Shown one piece after another: positions 18,851 through 27,656 of a stretch of DNA of 64,000 bases. Source of the stretch: Candidatus Zixiibacteriota bacterium (GTDB lineage Bacteria > Zixibacteria > MSB-5A5 > GN15 > PGXB01); the NCBI GenBank assembly GCA_900498245.1, contig LS998015.1:1483877-1547876 (forward strand), written 5' to 3'. A program made the translations under genes and the position numbers. The first letter of the stretch is position 1, and every line of letters begins with the position of its first letter. The notes below the pieces were generated by a model. That model saw nothing but the letters and a program-made list of their open reading frames with translations. It was not told the origin of the DNA and did no database searches.

Positions 18851-19516
18851 TTATTTCTTATGAATTACTACAATTATTGCTTTCCCGACCACCTTCAGAG
18901 CGACTCTCTTGCAGACAAATTGATTCCGAAGCGACAGGGAATCGCCGATTCGAAGCGAGCGGCTCGGTGAGGGGAATTTCAGGCCTGAAAAGTCGACCAT
19001 AGGGTTCGCCGAGAGAGGAATGACCGATAGTATATCCCCCTTGTTTCCCTCAAATTCGGCGGAGTTGTTTTCCACCATCGCCAGTTCTACCCTGCGATCG
19101 CTCAGGCGGGCCCGGACCTGCCGTTTGAAGTCCCGGTTGAATTTGTTGACCAGTTCCAGAAGGAAGATATTTCCCAGGGTGTGATCGATTTCGGTTTGGC
19201 CGATACCGGCGAATATCTCTATTTCCTCAGCCTGACGGAACAGGGCCAACTCCAACGCTAGCTGGCTGTCGGTCTTATCTTTGGCGGTAGGATATTTTAT
19301 GACTTCGACTCGGGACAAAAAACGGGCTGAAAGGCGCGGCGAGGAATCAAAGTCGCCGATGATGATATCGGGATAACTCTTTTTCTTCAGGAAGAATCTC
19401 ACTCCGCCGTCGACAGCCACGGTGACAGTTCCTTTAATCCTCTTGGAATAATAAACCAGGTCGCCGCGATTATATTCGCTATTCAGAAACAAAGTATATC
19501 GTTTCGATTCTTTCAT
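18851..19516 (-). CDS. thiN: Thiamine pyrophosphokinase
   Basis: Transfers pyrophosphate from ATP to thiamine, giving the cofactor used by the 2-oxoacid dehydrogenase encoded at 42859-44945. 221 residues, the usual length. Family motifs are AVDGGVRFF near 34-42, IIGDFDSSP near 51-59, KDKTDSQLALELAL near 79-92 and AGIGQTEIDHTLGN near 103-116; the acidic residues bind magnesium-ATP. A C-terminal beta domain binds thiamine. It starts 13 bases after the D-threonine-aldolase-like gene, so the two are probably cotranscribed. No TPP riboswitch is seen. Confidence 0.93.
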   Translation of the reverse strand: MKESKRYTLFLNSEYNRGDLVYYSKRIKGTVTVAVDGGVRFFLKKKSYPDIIIGDFDSSPRLSARFLSRVEVIKYPTAKDKTDSQLALELALFRQAEEIEIFAGIGQTEIDHTLGNIFLLELVNKFNRDFKRQVRARLSDRRVELAMVENNSAEFEGNKGDILSVIPLSANPMVDFSGLKFPSPSRSLRIGDSLSLRNQFVCKRVALKVVGKAIIVVIHKK

Positions 19517-19529
19517 AAGATATTCTATT

Positions 19530-20633
19530 TTACGTCATTTTGCCGCGGGCGGCAATCCTGTATTTTCCCAGGACTTCGTTCCCATTAACCAGGAAAGCCT
19601 CATCAAACAGATTCATAACGGTGCAGGCATGATTGGGGATGATACGGATTTTCATGCCAATTTTGTATTTTCCTCGGGGTTTGTCAATTATGCCGTGCTC
19701 TTCGGACAGGCGGGTGATGGTATCATTAGTTCTCAAAACCAACCCATAACCCTTCAGCAGGCTTTTGCCATGCGCCCCCATGTCAAGGGCCAGCGCCTTG
19801 GAGCCGGCATCAATGACCACCCGATTTTTGGAGTGGCGGCTGATGACAGTCGCTAGAACTGTCAAAGCACAGCGGGACTGCGGCACCGTGTCGAGGGCCA
19901 CCTGAGTACGGTCATTAAATATATAATTACCGACGCGGACTTCGGTCAGGCCAGGGACATGCGAACAAAAGGGCGCGGTCGGGGTCGAGCCGGCGCTTAG
20001 CTCGTCCATATCAAACCCGTGTCTTTTTAGAGATTGTGCATATTCGACCAGCAATGTCCCCTCACTTTTTCCGATGTGCTTGATCTCGTTTAAATTTGAC
20101 GCCCCATAGGCGTGGCCGGCATGGGTCATTAGGCCGATAATTTTCAGCCCTTTCAAGGCGGAGACTATTTTAGCCAAGTTCAGAACGTCGCGGAACGAAT
20201 CCAAGCCGCTTCGATTCAATCCGGAATTTATTTTTATTAGAACCGATAGAGGCGTTCTTTCCTTTTTAAATTTGTTGGAAAGGGCCATAGCATTTTCAAT
20301 AGAATCGATTGCCACCGTCAATCGGCATTTTCGATGCAGGCGACGCAGTCGCTTAAATTTATTTTCCCCGACTATGATATTGGCGATCTGAAGATCCCTG
20401 ATGCCGGCGTCGGCCATTATTTCGGCCTCGCCCAATTTAGCGACGGCGATGCCGACCGCTCCCGACTTCAATTGAAGTTTCGCCAGTTCAGGGATTTTGT
20501 GAGTCTTTATATGAACCCTCAGATTTATGCCATGCAAATCGGCTAGGCTTTGCATGGCCCGGAGATTGCGCTCCATAATTTTCTTTTCGATCAGAATCGC
20601 CGGGGTTTCGATATTTCCCAAAATACCCTGCAT
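19530..20633 (-). CDS. D-threonine aldolase-like PLP enzyme (alanine racemase fold)
   Basis: 367 residues. N-terminal alanine-racemase-type barrel with HIKTHKIPELAKLQ near 41-54, whose Lys is the PLP anchor, KINSGLNRSGL and GLMTHAGHAY motifs, and a C-terminal domain with IPNHACTVMNL, the His and Cys metal site seen in D-threonine aldolases and D-serine dehydratase-like enzymes. It would cleave D-threonine or a similar beta-hydroxy D-amino acid to glycine and an aldehyde. Substrate is inferred from family only. Upstream is the membrane aminopropyltransferase-like gene with a 70-base gap. Confidence 0.85.
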   Translation of the reverse strand: MQGILGNIETPAILIEKKIMERNLRAMQSLADLHGINLRVHIKTHKIPELAKLQLKSGAVGIAVAKLGEAEIMADAGIRDLQIANIIVGENKFKRLRRLHRKCRLTVAIDSIENAMALSNKFKKERTPLSVLIKINSGLNRSGLDSFRDVLNLAKIVSALKGLKIIGLMTHAGHAYGASNLNEIKHIGKSEGTLLVEYAQSLKRHGFDMDELSAGSTPTAPFCSHVPGLTEVRVGNYIFNDRTQVALDTVPQSRCALTVLATVISRHSKNRVVIDAGSKALALDMGAHGKSLLKGYGLVLRTNDTITRLSEEHGIIDKPRGKYKIGMKIRIIPNHACTVMNLFDEAFLVNGNEVLGKYRIAARGKMT

Positions 20634-20703
20634 AATAATAAAATATGGACTAAAACCGCTATTTCAAGGAAATTAGCAATTCCGGTTATTAGGGGGGCGA
20701 TAT

Positions 20704-22833
20704 TCAAGATGAAATCAGGGAGACTGCAAGAGTCAGAATTATGACAGCCAGAAGCGAAACCAAAATCCAGGTCAGCCCAATTATCGGGAGAAGAATGGTA
20801 ATCGGGAGAAGTGCCCCGATTGAGGAGCCGACTATTTCAAAGGCATAACCGAGACCGCGGTTGCTTTCCGAACGGCCAAAATAATAGCGATTGGTGGCGG
20901 CTACAAAAACCGCGGCCGTAGCCAAAGCGACTGTAAAAAGGAAAAAAAGATAATAATACAAGAGTGCGTGAATCGATACCCTGTCATGAGTCAAAAGGAA
21001 CAGAAGGGTAGTGAATAAGATCAGGAAGATTGACGGTATCTCCAGACGTTCCGGATCCAGTTTTGAAGCCATGTAAGTTCCCAGCGATAGACCCAGCATG
21101 AATACCCCGATGAGAGCCCCCATTTCGGAATAAAGAGAGCCGGCCGAGGATTGAAAAAGATAAAATGATATGAGTTCGAGCGACAATGATATTAGCCCCG
21201 CCATGAAATAAAGGCACAATCCGACCCGGCGCCTTTTTCTTCGACCTGTGGCCGCAGAAAAAAACATTAAGATGAAGCCCACCGGAAAAATAAGGAGCCA
21301 AAGGTGATTCTCATATATGAAGGGGAGAAGCCATTTATCAACCGAGCCGGCTCTGGCGCGATAAAGGGCCTGTCGGATAATAAGAACGGGTCGACCGACG
21401 GTATTGAATTCACCTGAAGCGGATATGGCTTCGGCAAGACGGCCTTCTTTCTCAGGCTGTAACCTGTCCGGTAGATAATTGTCGTTTATATATTGAGGTG
21501 AATAGCCAAATTGCCGGGCGCGGGTGACCAGGGAATCCGTCGGCAATTCGAAGAGAGAATCATTCGATGCAAAAAACAGGGTCATTTCGCCCGGCCACTC
21601 ATGTACAAAGCGAAAGGAGCGGTTGAGCGTGTTATGCAGATCGGAAAGTATAGCCTTCTTTTCGACGGATAAATATCGATCGGTATCATAGTGAGTCGGG
21701 ATAAATATCATTCCTTTCTCCTTGAGCACTCTTCGGCAGACGTTAAAGAATCGCTCGGTTAGGAACCGTCCGCCAAGGTAATTGTCCGGCTCGCCGCAAT
21801 TTAAAATAATGATATCATATCTATTCACGAGGCTGGCGCGCCCTGCGAATCGGAATGGTTCATCGTCAATTCTCACGGCGCTCGAGCCCCCCAAATTCAG
21901 TCTATTAATTTCCGCAGTCAATTTTGCTCTCGGGTCAATAGCCGTCATATTTAAGCCCTTGATAGAATCGGCCAATTGGGCCAGTCCGAATTCAGAGCGG
22001 CCAATGAGTAAAATCCGGGCCGAATCACCGCTGTAAAGAAGCGGAGGAAGAAGGATGTTCTCCGCCGTCATGATATCGGGAAAGGTGGCCTCAACGGTAT
22101 TATCGGTCATGAGCGTAATGGCGCTGTCGCGGGAGAGTATGACCTGATGACCATAAGGGGTGTCAAATGAAGTCTCGACCTTATAAAGCCGATATTTCCA
22201 CTGATCGATATTTGCATCGACAGGGGGGACGGCAAATTTGACTATTACCGCTGCAATCAATATAAGAATGGCGGTTGGCCACCACTTTCGCCAATCGCTC
22301 GGGGAAAGCAGGATGGCCAAGACAGTAATGACCAGTAAAATAGCCATTGAAAAAGTCGAAAAAAAAGTTCCGACTAATAATGTAATCAAAATTCCGCCAA
22401 CAAAAGCCCCGAACCCTTCGAACAGATAAGTCTGTATGATCGACTCCGAGGGGCGGTATCCTTGTTTGGCCACAAAAGCGAATAAGAGGCCGGAAATTAT
22501 GCCGACGGGAGCCATCATCAAAATCGATATTAGCGCCGCCGTGCTGAAGGGAATAATTTCCCCGGGGATAGCCGTCAAAAGTACGGACAATATACGTATC
22601 GCAACGAGCGATATCGGCAAGATTAAACTTCCCGCTATGAAAAGCGTACGGGGAGAAAAGGACAGACGCTTCCGCCCGCCAAGGCCGGCTCCGATTGCCA
22701 CTGTTAGTAGCCAGCCGACTAAAGCCGTACCGATGAAGAGTTCGTCACCGTTCAGCGACGAAATCAATTCGCGCAGTAATAAAACCTGCCCGCCGATGGA
22801 ATAGAGTCCCAGAAGGAAAGCCGGACGTTTCAT
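20704..22833 (-). CDS. Membrane protein fused to a spermidine synthase-like domain
   Basis: 709 residues: an N-terminal block of about seven membrane segments (1-205), a soluble Rossmann domain like polyamine aminopropyltransferases (about 210-440) and a C-terminal block of membrane segments (about 485-709). In the central domain the GGGDG-type loop is replaced by LIGRSEFGLAQLA and only the later YDIIILNCGEPDNYLGG and FNVCRRVLKEKGMIFI segments are well kept, so normal decarboxy-SAM binding is doubtful. It begins immediately after the stop of the radical SAM gene, so it is part of the AmmeMemoRadiSam operon. Confidence 0.8.
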   Translation of the reverse strand: MKRPAFLLGLYSIGGQVLLLRELISSLNGDELFIGTALVGWLLTVAIGAGLGGRKRLSFSPRTLFIAGSLILPISLVAIRILSVLLTAIPGEIIPFSTAALISILMMAPVGIISGLLFAFVAKQGYRPSESIIQTYLFEGFGAFVGGILITLLVGTFFSTFSMAILLVITVLAILLSPSDWRKWWPTAILILIAAVIVKFAVPPVDANIDQWKYRLYKVETSFDTPYGHQVILSRDSAITLMTDNTVEATFPDIMTAENILLPPLLYSGDSARILLIGRSEFGLAQLADSIKGLNMTAIDPRAKLTAEINRLNLGGSSAVRIDDEPFRFAGRASLVNRYDIIILNCGEPDNYLGGRFLTERFFNVCRRVLKEKGMIFIPTHYDTDRYLSVEKKAILSDLHNTLNRSFRFVHEWPGEMTLFFASNDSLFELPTDSLVTRARQFGYSPQYINDNYLPDRLQPEKEGRLAEAISASGEFNTVGRPVLIIRQALYRARAGSVDKWLLPFIYENHLWLLIFPVGFILMFFSAATGRRKRRRVGLCLYFMAGLISLSLELISFYLFQSSAGSLYSEMGALIGVFMLGLSLGTYMASKLDPERLEIPSIFLILFTTLLFLLTHDRVSIHALLYYYLFFLFTVALATAAVFVAATNRYYFGRSESNRGLGYAFEIVGSSIGALLPITILLPIIGLTWILVSLLAVIILTLAVSLISS

Positions 22834-23973
22834 CTAAAACAGCCCCGGGATTACATGACTGCAATTATAGCAGCGATTTCCTTTTAGTCTATTCTGAATA
22901 ATGGTGAAACCCCGGCGTTCGATGAGAATCTTGCCACATTGCGGGCAGTAAGTGGATTCGGCCGGATGCCCCGGGAGATTTCCCAGATAGACATATTCCA
23001 GCCCGGCGCCGCGGCAAATACGAAGAGCCTTTTCCAGAGTGGCCTGGGGTGTGGGAGGAAGATTTTTCAAAAGGTATTGCGGATAAAATCGGGAAAAATG
23101 GATCGGGGTATCGGTACCGAGATTGGTTTTTATCCACTGTGCCAGTTCGGAGAATTCCCCCTCGGAATCGTTCAGGGTCGGCACAATCAAGTAGACCAGT
23201 TCCAGCCATTTGCCCGATTTTTTGATCTGCACGATGGCATCCAATACCGGCTTCAAGTCGCCGTTGACGATATTTTTATAATAATCGGGCCGAATGGCCT
23301 TCAAATCCACTTTGACCGCATCGAGCACAGGCAGGAGATTTTTAAGCGGTTCCGTTTCAATATAGCCGCCGGTAATCATCACCGACCGAATCGATTTCTT
23401 GTGGCCCGCCTCGGCGATATCATACATATACTCATAAAAAATGGTCGGCTCGGAATATGTATAGGCGATGGTCGGAACGTTTCTCTCGATGCATATCTGC
23501 GGAACTCGGGCCGGAGGTATTTCCATGTTATCGGTTTGCTCGGGCCGCGACTGCGAAATATCCCAGTTCTGACAGAACTTACAATTGACATTACAACCGG
23601 CGGTGGCCAGGGAAAAAGCCGTCGTTCCCGGATAAAAATGAAACAGTGGTTTTTTTTCAATTGGATCTATATTGGCCGCACAGGGGAGACCGTAGACGAG
23701 GGTCTGATAAACATCGGCATGATTCTCCCGGGTGCCGCAATAGCCGCGCTCCAAATCAGTCACACGGCAATGGCGCGGGCAAATGCCGCATTCAATACCT
23801 CCCTCAGGGAGTTTTTTGTAATAGCGGGCTTCCATTGATGACAGCGACTTGGCAAAACCTGAACCGTACGCCGGCCCGCCGCCTTCCAGGAAGCCGGGCC
23901 ATAATCGGGAGTTGACGACCGCCAGAGCAGCCGCTCCGCAACCGATACACCTAAGAAAAATCCGCCGTTCCAT
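22834..23973 (-). CDS. amrS: AmmeMemoRadiSam system radical SAM enzyme with Tat-like leader
   Basis: 379 residues. The N-terminus ERRIFLRCIGCGAAALAVV has a twin-arginine pattern followed by a hydrophobic stretch, unusual for a radical SAM protein. A Cys-rich segment (CGICPRHCRV, GYCGT) precedes the radical SAM motif CNVNCKFCQNW near 119-129. The C-terminus has CPQCGKI and RCYNCSHV, a zinc-ribbon-like pair. In the known AmmeMemoRadiSam association this enzyme occurs with Memo and AMMECR1 proteins, whose fusion is encoded at 24996-26507. It overlaps the DUF362 gene by one base. The reaction is not known. Confidence 0.9.
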   Translation of the reverse strand: MERRIFLRCIGCGAAALAVVNSRLWPGFLEGGGPAYGSGFAKSLSSMEARYYKKLPEGGIECGICPRHCRVTDLERGYCGTRENHADVYQTLVYGLPCAANIDPIEKKPLFHFYPGTTAFSLATAGCNVNCKFCQNWDISQSRPEQTDNMEIPPARVPQICIERNVPTIAYTYSEPTIFYEYMYDIAEAGHKKSIRSVMITGGYIETEPLKNLLPVLDAVKVDLKAIRPDYYKNIVNGDLKPVLDAIVQIKKSGKWLELVYLIVPTLNDSEGEFSELAQWIKTNLGTDTPIHFSRFYPQYLLKNLPPTPQATLEKALRICRGAGLEYVYLGNLPGHPAESTYCPQCGKILIERRGFTIIQNRLKGNRCYNCSHVIPGLF

Positions 23974-24893
23974 CAGATATATTTTCCTTTTTCCACTTTA
24001 CCACTACTGTCGACTAGAAGAGCCTGAATTTCGATTTTAGTCAGATCAGAGGAACCAAGACCGATTTCCTGAGCCGTCTTTAAATATCTGACCGGCCGTC
24101 CAGACTTTTCAAGCGTGGGTAAATTATTTATTCGCCGGAAATGCTCGATGATTTCCAGTCCGACCCGGTCAGCCGCGACCGGATCATCAGAGATAATGAT
24201 CCCGTTATAATCGGCAACGAAACGGCTGTTGTAACCCGGCCCGCCGTTGTACTGAAGATGGACCGCATCCATTGCGGTTAACCGATTTTTCTTTTTAATC
24301 GGTTCCAGATTGGAGACATGAGCCACGAAGGGATCGCAGTTATTATCATGGTATTTATTAGGATTGTTGATTCCGCCGTACATATTTTTCATCCCCCCGG
24401 ATAGTCCGGCGACAGAATGATCTTTAAGCACGGGAACGTTTATGTTATAATCCACCCGTTCGGTAATGATTCTGCTTACCAGCGAATATACCGGGCCGGA
24501 GTTGAAGAAATCGCTGCTGTAACCTAAGCCGGGCGAATCGGTCCCAAGATATTTTATTTCCGAATCGGCCCGATTTACGGGAAAGCCGCCCCATTCCAAC
24601 TCGCGCTCCGTCCGTTCCCAGATGATAATGTTTTTTCGGGATGTCCCTGAAATGGAAATCATATCAGAAAGCGCCTCGGTAAGTTCGGGAGGGGTGGAGT
24701 TGAATTTACGCGCCAGGCAATTGGTTTTCATGCCGATAATCCCTCGCGGAAGAAACTTGAGGACGGAGCTTTTTATATCCGGGATGCCGGCTAACGCCGG
24801 AAAACCGGCTTTGAGCATTTCCAGATATTCCTTTCGGCCCATTTTTTGGCCTTTATATACGGGAGAAAATTTGACGACTACCACTCGGCTCAT
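23973..24893 (-). CDS. DUF362 domain protein
   Basis: 306 residues from ATG 24893 (an upstream in-frame start at 24929 has no better ribosome site). DUF362 features are the N-terminal VVVVKFSPVYKG, IGMKTNCLARKFNSTPPEL, VPVLKDHSVAGLSGGMKNMY and a C-terminal YNGIIISDDPVAADRVG. No ferredoxin cysteine motif, unlike many DUF362 proteins, and no export signal. Function of the family is unknown. First gene of the minus-strand AmmeMemoRadiSam operon, divergent from the Memo-AMMECR1 gene with a 102-base shared promoter region. Confidence 0.85.
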   Translation of the reverse strand: MSRVVVVKFSPVYKGQKMGRKEYLEMLKAGFPALAGIPDIKSSVLKFLPRGIIGMKTNCLARKFNSTPPELTEALSDMISISGTSRKNIIIWERTERELEWGGFPVNRADSEIKYLGTDSPGLGYSSDFFNSGPVYSLVSRIITERVDYNINVPVLKDHSVAGLSGGMKNMYGGINNPNKYHDNNCDPFVAHVSNLEPIKKKNRLTAMDAVHLQYNGGPGYNSRFVADYNGIIISDDPVAADRVGLEIIEHFRRINNLPTLEKSGRPVRYLKTAQEIGLGSSDLTKIEIQALLVDSSGKVEKGKYI

Positions 24894-24995
24894 ATAAATA
24901 TATACAAGACATTTCTGAGTGGCTGTCAATACTTTTTTGCTTGACCGGCGGTATAATGATTAGGTATTCTTTTAACACCGTAAAAAGGCACGACA

Positions 24996-26507
24996 ATGCG
25001 TATTTTGGTCACATTTAGTCTCTTATTTTTTGTCCATATGATTACATATTCTGCTGTCCGGGAGCCTGTTATGGCGGGGAAATTCTATCCGGCCGATTCG
25101 TCGGAATTGCGTAATATGACTGAGAAATATCTGGCCGAAGTGCCGACCCTCCCTCCGATTGACGGGAAAATTATCGCTATTTTGGTCCCCCACGCCGGAT
25201 ATATTTATTCCGGTCCTGTGGCCGCCTATGCATATCGGCTATTGGAAAATCATGGAATTAGGAATGTCATCCTGTGCGGGCCGTCGCATCAATATGGTTT
25301 CCGCGGTCTATCTATTTATGGCCCTGGAATTCAGTGGAAAACGCCATTGGGCTTGGTAAATTGCAATGATTCCCTTTGTGATGCTCTGCTGAAATCAGGC
25401 AAATCGTTTGCCGTCATTCCGCAGGCACACGCTCAAGAGCATTGCCTTGAGGTGCAGTTGCCATTTCTTCAAACCGTCCTCAATCATTTTGAAATTGTGC
25501 CGGTGATCATGGGTTATCCTGATCCCTCGACCATAGATGATCTGGACCATGCACTGCAGAATCTTAAATTTGACTCGACCACCATAATGTTGATTTCGAC
25601 CGACTGGCAGCACTATCGTCCGGCCGCCACCGGAGCCAAAATGGATTCACTGGGAATGAAATGCCTTGAAAATCTGAATCCGGGCGCTTTGGAGCGGTAT
25701 TTGGAAGAAAAGAGAGTGGAGATGTGCGGCGGCGCCCCGGCTGTCGCGGTCTTGAAGGCCGCCATTGCCAAAGGGGCCAACCGGGTTAAGATACTTCGCT
25801 ACGGTGATTCCGGCGATATTACCGGCGACAAAAGCTCCGTAGTCGGGTATGTTGCAGCAGTCATTTATAGGTCTGAAAGCGAGAAAAAGGATCCGGCGCC
25901 AGGGGAAACTTCGAAATCGGAAAGTACCAAGGCCGCAATCTCCAATAATAAAGAAACGGCAGGCAAATTCAATCTTAATGCCGCCAACAAGGCGGATCTT
26001 CTTAAAATTGCACGGGAGTCGATCATCGGATACCTTCGCGATGGAAAAATTCCCCAATTCAAAGTCTCCTATGATCTGCAAAAATTCGGCGCGGCCTTTG
26101 TAACGCTTACCGAGAATGACCAATTGCGCGGTTGTATAGGATATACTACGGCCGTCGAGCCGCTTTATGCCACGGTATCGACCTGTGCGGTCCAGGCGGC
26201 GGTCAATGATCCCCGGTTTCCTCCGGTCAGAAAGGACGAAATAGAAAAGTTACATATTGAAATTTCTGTGCTGACACCTCTACAGAAGGTCGATTCGATT
26301 CAGGAAATTGAGATAGGCCGGGATGGGCTGATGATTTTCAAGGGAAGTCGGCGAGGACTGCTTCTGCCGCAAGTCGCGACCGATTATGGGTGGGATATCA
26401 CAAAGTTCCTCGAGGAAACCTGTCTGAAAGCCGGATTGGCTCCCAATGATTACCAATCGCCTGATGCTATTATTTATAGATTTCAGGCGGTCATATTCGG
26501 GGAATAA
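24996..26507 (+). CDS. Memo-AMMECR1 fusion protein (AmmeMemoRadiSam proteins B and A), exported
   Basis: 503 residues. Hydrophobic N-terminus RILVTFSLLFFVHMITYSA looks like a signal peptide. Residues about 22-285 form the Memo domain with the metal-site residues LVPHAGYIYSG, GPSHQYG, HCLEVQLPFLQ and MCGGAPAVAVL (His, His and Cys positions known in MEMO1). A linker (about 290-330) rich in Lys, Glu and Ser leads to the AMMECR1 domain with the LRGCIGYTTAVEPLY motif near 376. In most genomes these are separate genes. Read divergently from DUF362 and amrS. Likely an iron or copper-dependent redox protein by family; reaction unknown. Confidence 0.9.
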   Translation: MRILVTFSLLFFVHMITYSAVREPVMAGKFYPADSSELRNMTEKYLAEVPTLPPIDGKIIAILVPHAGYIYSGPVAAYAYRLLENHGIRNVILCGPSHQYGFRGLSIYGPGIQWKTPLGLVNCNDSLCDALLKSGKSFAVIPQAHAQEHCLEVQLPFLQTVLNHFEIVPVIMGYPDPSTIDDLDHALQNLKFDSTTIMLISTDWQHYRPAATGAKMDSLGMKCLENLNPGALERYLEEKRVEMCGGAPAVAVLKAAIAKGANRVKILRYGDSGDITGDKSSVVGYVAAVIYRSESEKKDPAPGETSKSESTKAAISNNKETAGKFNLNAANKADLLKIARESIIGYLRDGKIPQFKVSYDLQKFGAAFVTLTENDQLRGCIGYTTAVEPLYATVSTCAVQAAVNDPRFPPVRKDEIEKLHIEISVLTPLQKVDSIQEIEIGRDGLMIFKGSRRGLLLPQVATDYGWDITKFLEETCLKAGLAPNDYQSPDAIIYRFQAVIFGE

Positions 26508-26576
26508 CGGGGCTTGTTGACTTTGCTTCCATAGCAGGTTATAATATTAAGATATATTAAATTGGAGGTCAGAGAA

Positions 26577-27656
26577 TTGGTATATGCTGTTATCTTAGCC
26601 GGGGGGAGAGGCGAAAGATTTTGGCCCCTGTCACGCGCCAACCGTCCCAAGCAATTGCTTCGCCTCATTTCGGCCAAGACTATGCTTCAGGAAACGATTG
26701 ATCGCATTCTGCCGATCATTCCGATGGAGCGGATACTGGTGGTCACTTCGGATGATATCGTGGCGCCAATTCTTGACGAAATAAAGGCGATAAAGCCGGA
26801 AAATATCCTGGCGGAACCACGGGGTCGCAACACGTGCCTGGCTATCGGCCTTGCCGCCGAGCATTTGAAGCGGCTCGATCCTAAAGCGGTTATGGTGGTT
26901 CTGTCCGCTGACCATATTATCCGTCCGGCCGAAAAACTTCTGGACATTATCAAGGCCGGCGCCGAAATCGCCGCCGAGGATGACCGTCTTATTACGATAG
27001 GAATTGAGCCAACCCGGGCCGAAACGGGATACGGATATATTAAATTATCTCAATTATTCAAACAGGTAAATGGACTTTCGATTTACACGGTCGATTCCTT
27101 TACCGAGAAACCAAAAGCGGTCGTCGCCCAGGAATATTATTTCGGACGCCGCCATCTGTGGAATTCGGGAATGTTTATCTGGTCGGTCGACACCATTCTC
27201 AAGTCGATTACTCAATGTCAGCCGGAAATCGCCAGTTATTTGACCAAATATTCAGCCGGCATAGGTTCCGCCAATGAAATAAATCTTCGCCATGAACTTT
27301 ATGACAAGACTCAGCCGATATCAATAGACTTTGCGGTCCTGGAAAATGCGGAGAATGTTCTGACCATCAAAGCGGATATCGTCTGGGACGACGTCGGCAG
27401 CTGGAACGCCCTCGAACGATATAAAGAAAAGGATCGTGAGAACAATGTCATTGTCGGCCAGGTAAAATCCGTTGAAACCTATGAAACAACCATATATAAC
27501 GATAGTGAGGGCATTATCGTGGCATTGGGGGTTTCCGATCTGGTGGTGGTCAAGACCGATGATATTGTACTTGTGGCCCATAAGACAAAAACCGGGGAAG
27601 TCAAACGAATCCTCGCGGAAATGGCCAAAGAAAAAAATCTCAAGAAATATTTATAA
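26577..27656 (+). CDS. manC: Mannose-1-phosphate guanylyltransferase
   Basis: Makes GDP-mannose from mannose-1-phosphate and GTP for surface polysaccharides. 359 residues, the short form without the phosphomannose isomerase domain. VILAGGRGERFWPLSR at the N-terminus is the pyrophosphorylase signature, followed by LAEPRGRNT near 80, SADHII near 110, FTEKP near 177 and WNSGMFIW near 195. TTG at 26577 is taken as start because GGAGG (26564-26568) lies eight bases before it; the earlier TTG at 26562 would put that site inside the gene. It overlaps the next gene by one base. Confidence 0.88.
   Translation: MVYAVILAGGRGERFWPLSRANRPKQLLRLISAKTMLQETIDRILPIIPMERILVVTSDDIVAPILDEIKAIKPENILAEPRGRNTCLAIGLAAEHLKRLDPKAVMVVLSADHIIRPAEKLLDIIKAGAEIAAEDDRLITIGIEPTRAETGYGYIKLSQLFKQVNGLSIYTVDSFTEKPKAVVAQEYYFGRRHLWNSGMFIWSVDTILKSITQCQPEIASYLTKYSAGIGSANEINLRHELYDKTQPISIDFAVLENAENVLTIKADIVWDDVGSWNALERYKEKDRENNVIVGQVKSVETYETTIYNDSEGIIVALGVSDLVVVKTDDIVLVAHKTKTGEVKRILAEMAKEKNLKKYL

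Noticed and set aside
18800-19600. TPP riboswitch looked for near thiN
   Set aside because: No CUGAGA/ACCUGA-type conserved core could be found on the relevant strand.
22939-23838. Plus-strand open frame of 299 codons
   Set aside because: Antisense to the radical SAM gene; low-complexity translation without family features.
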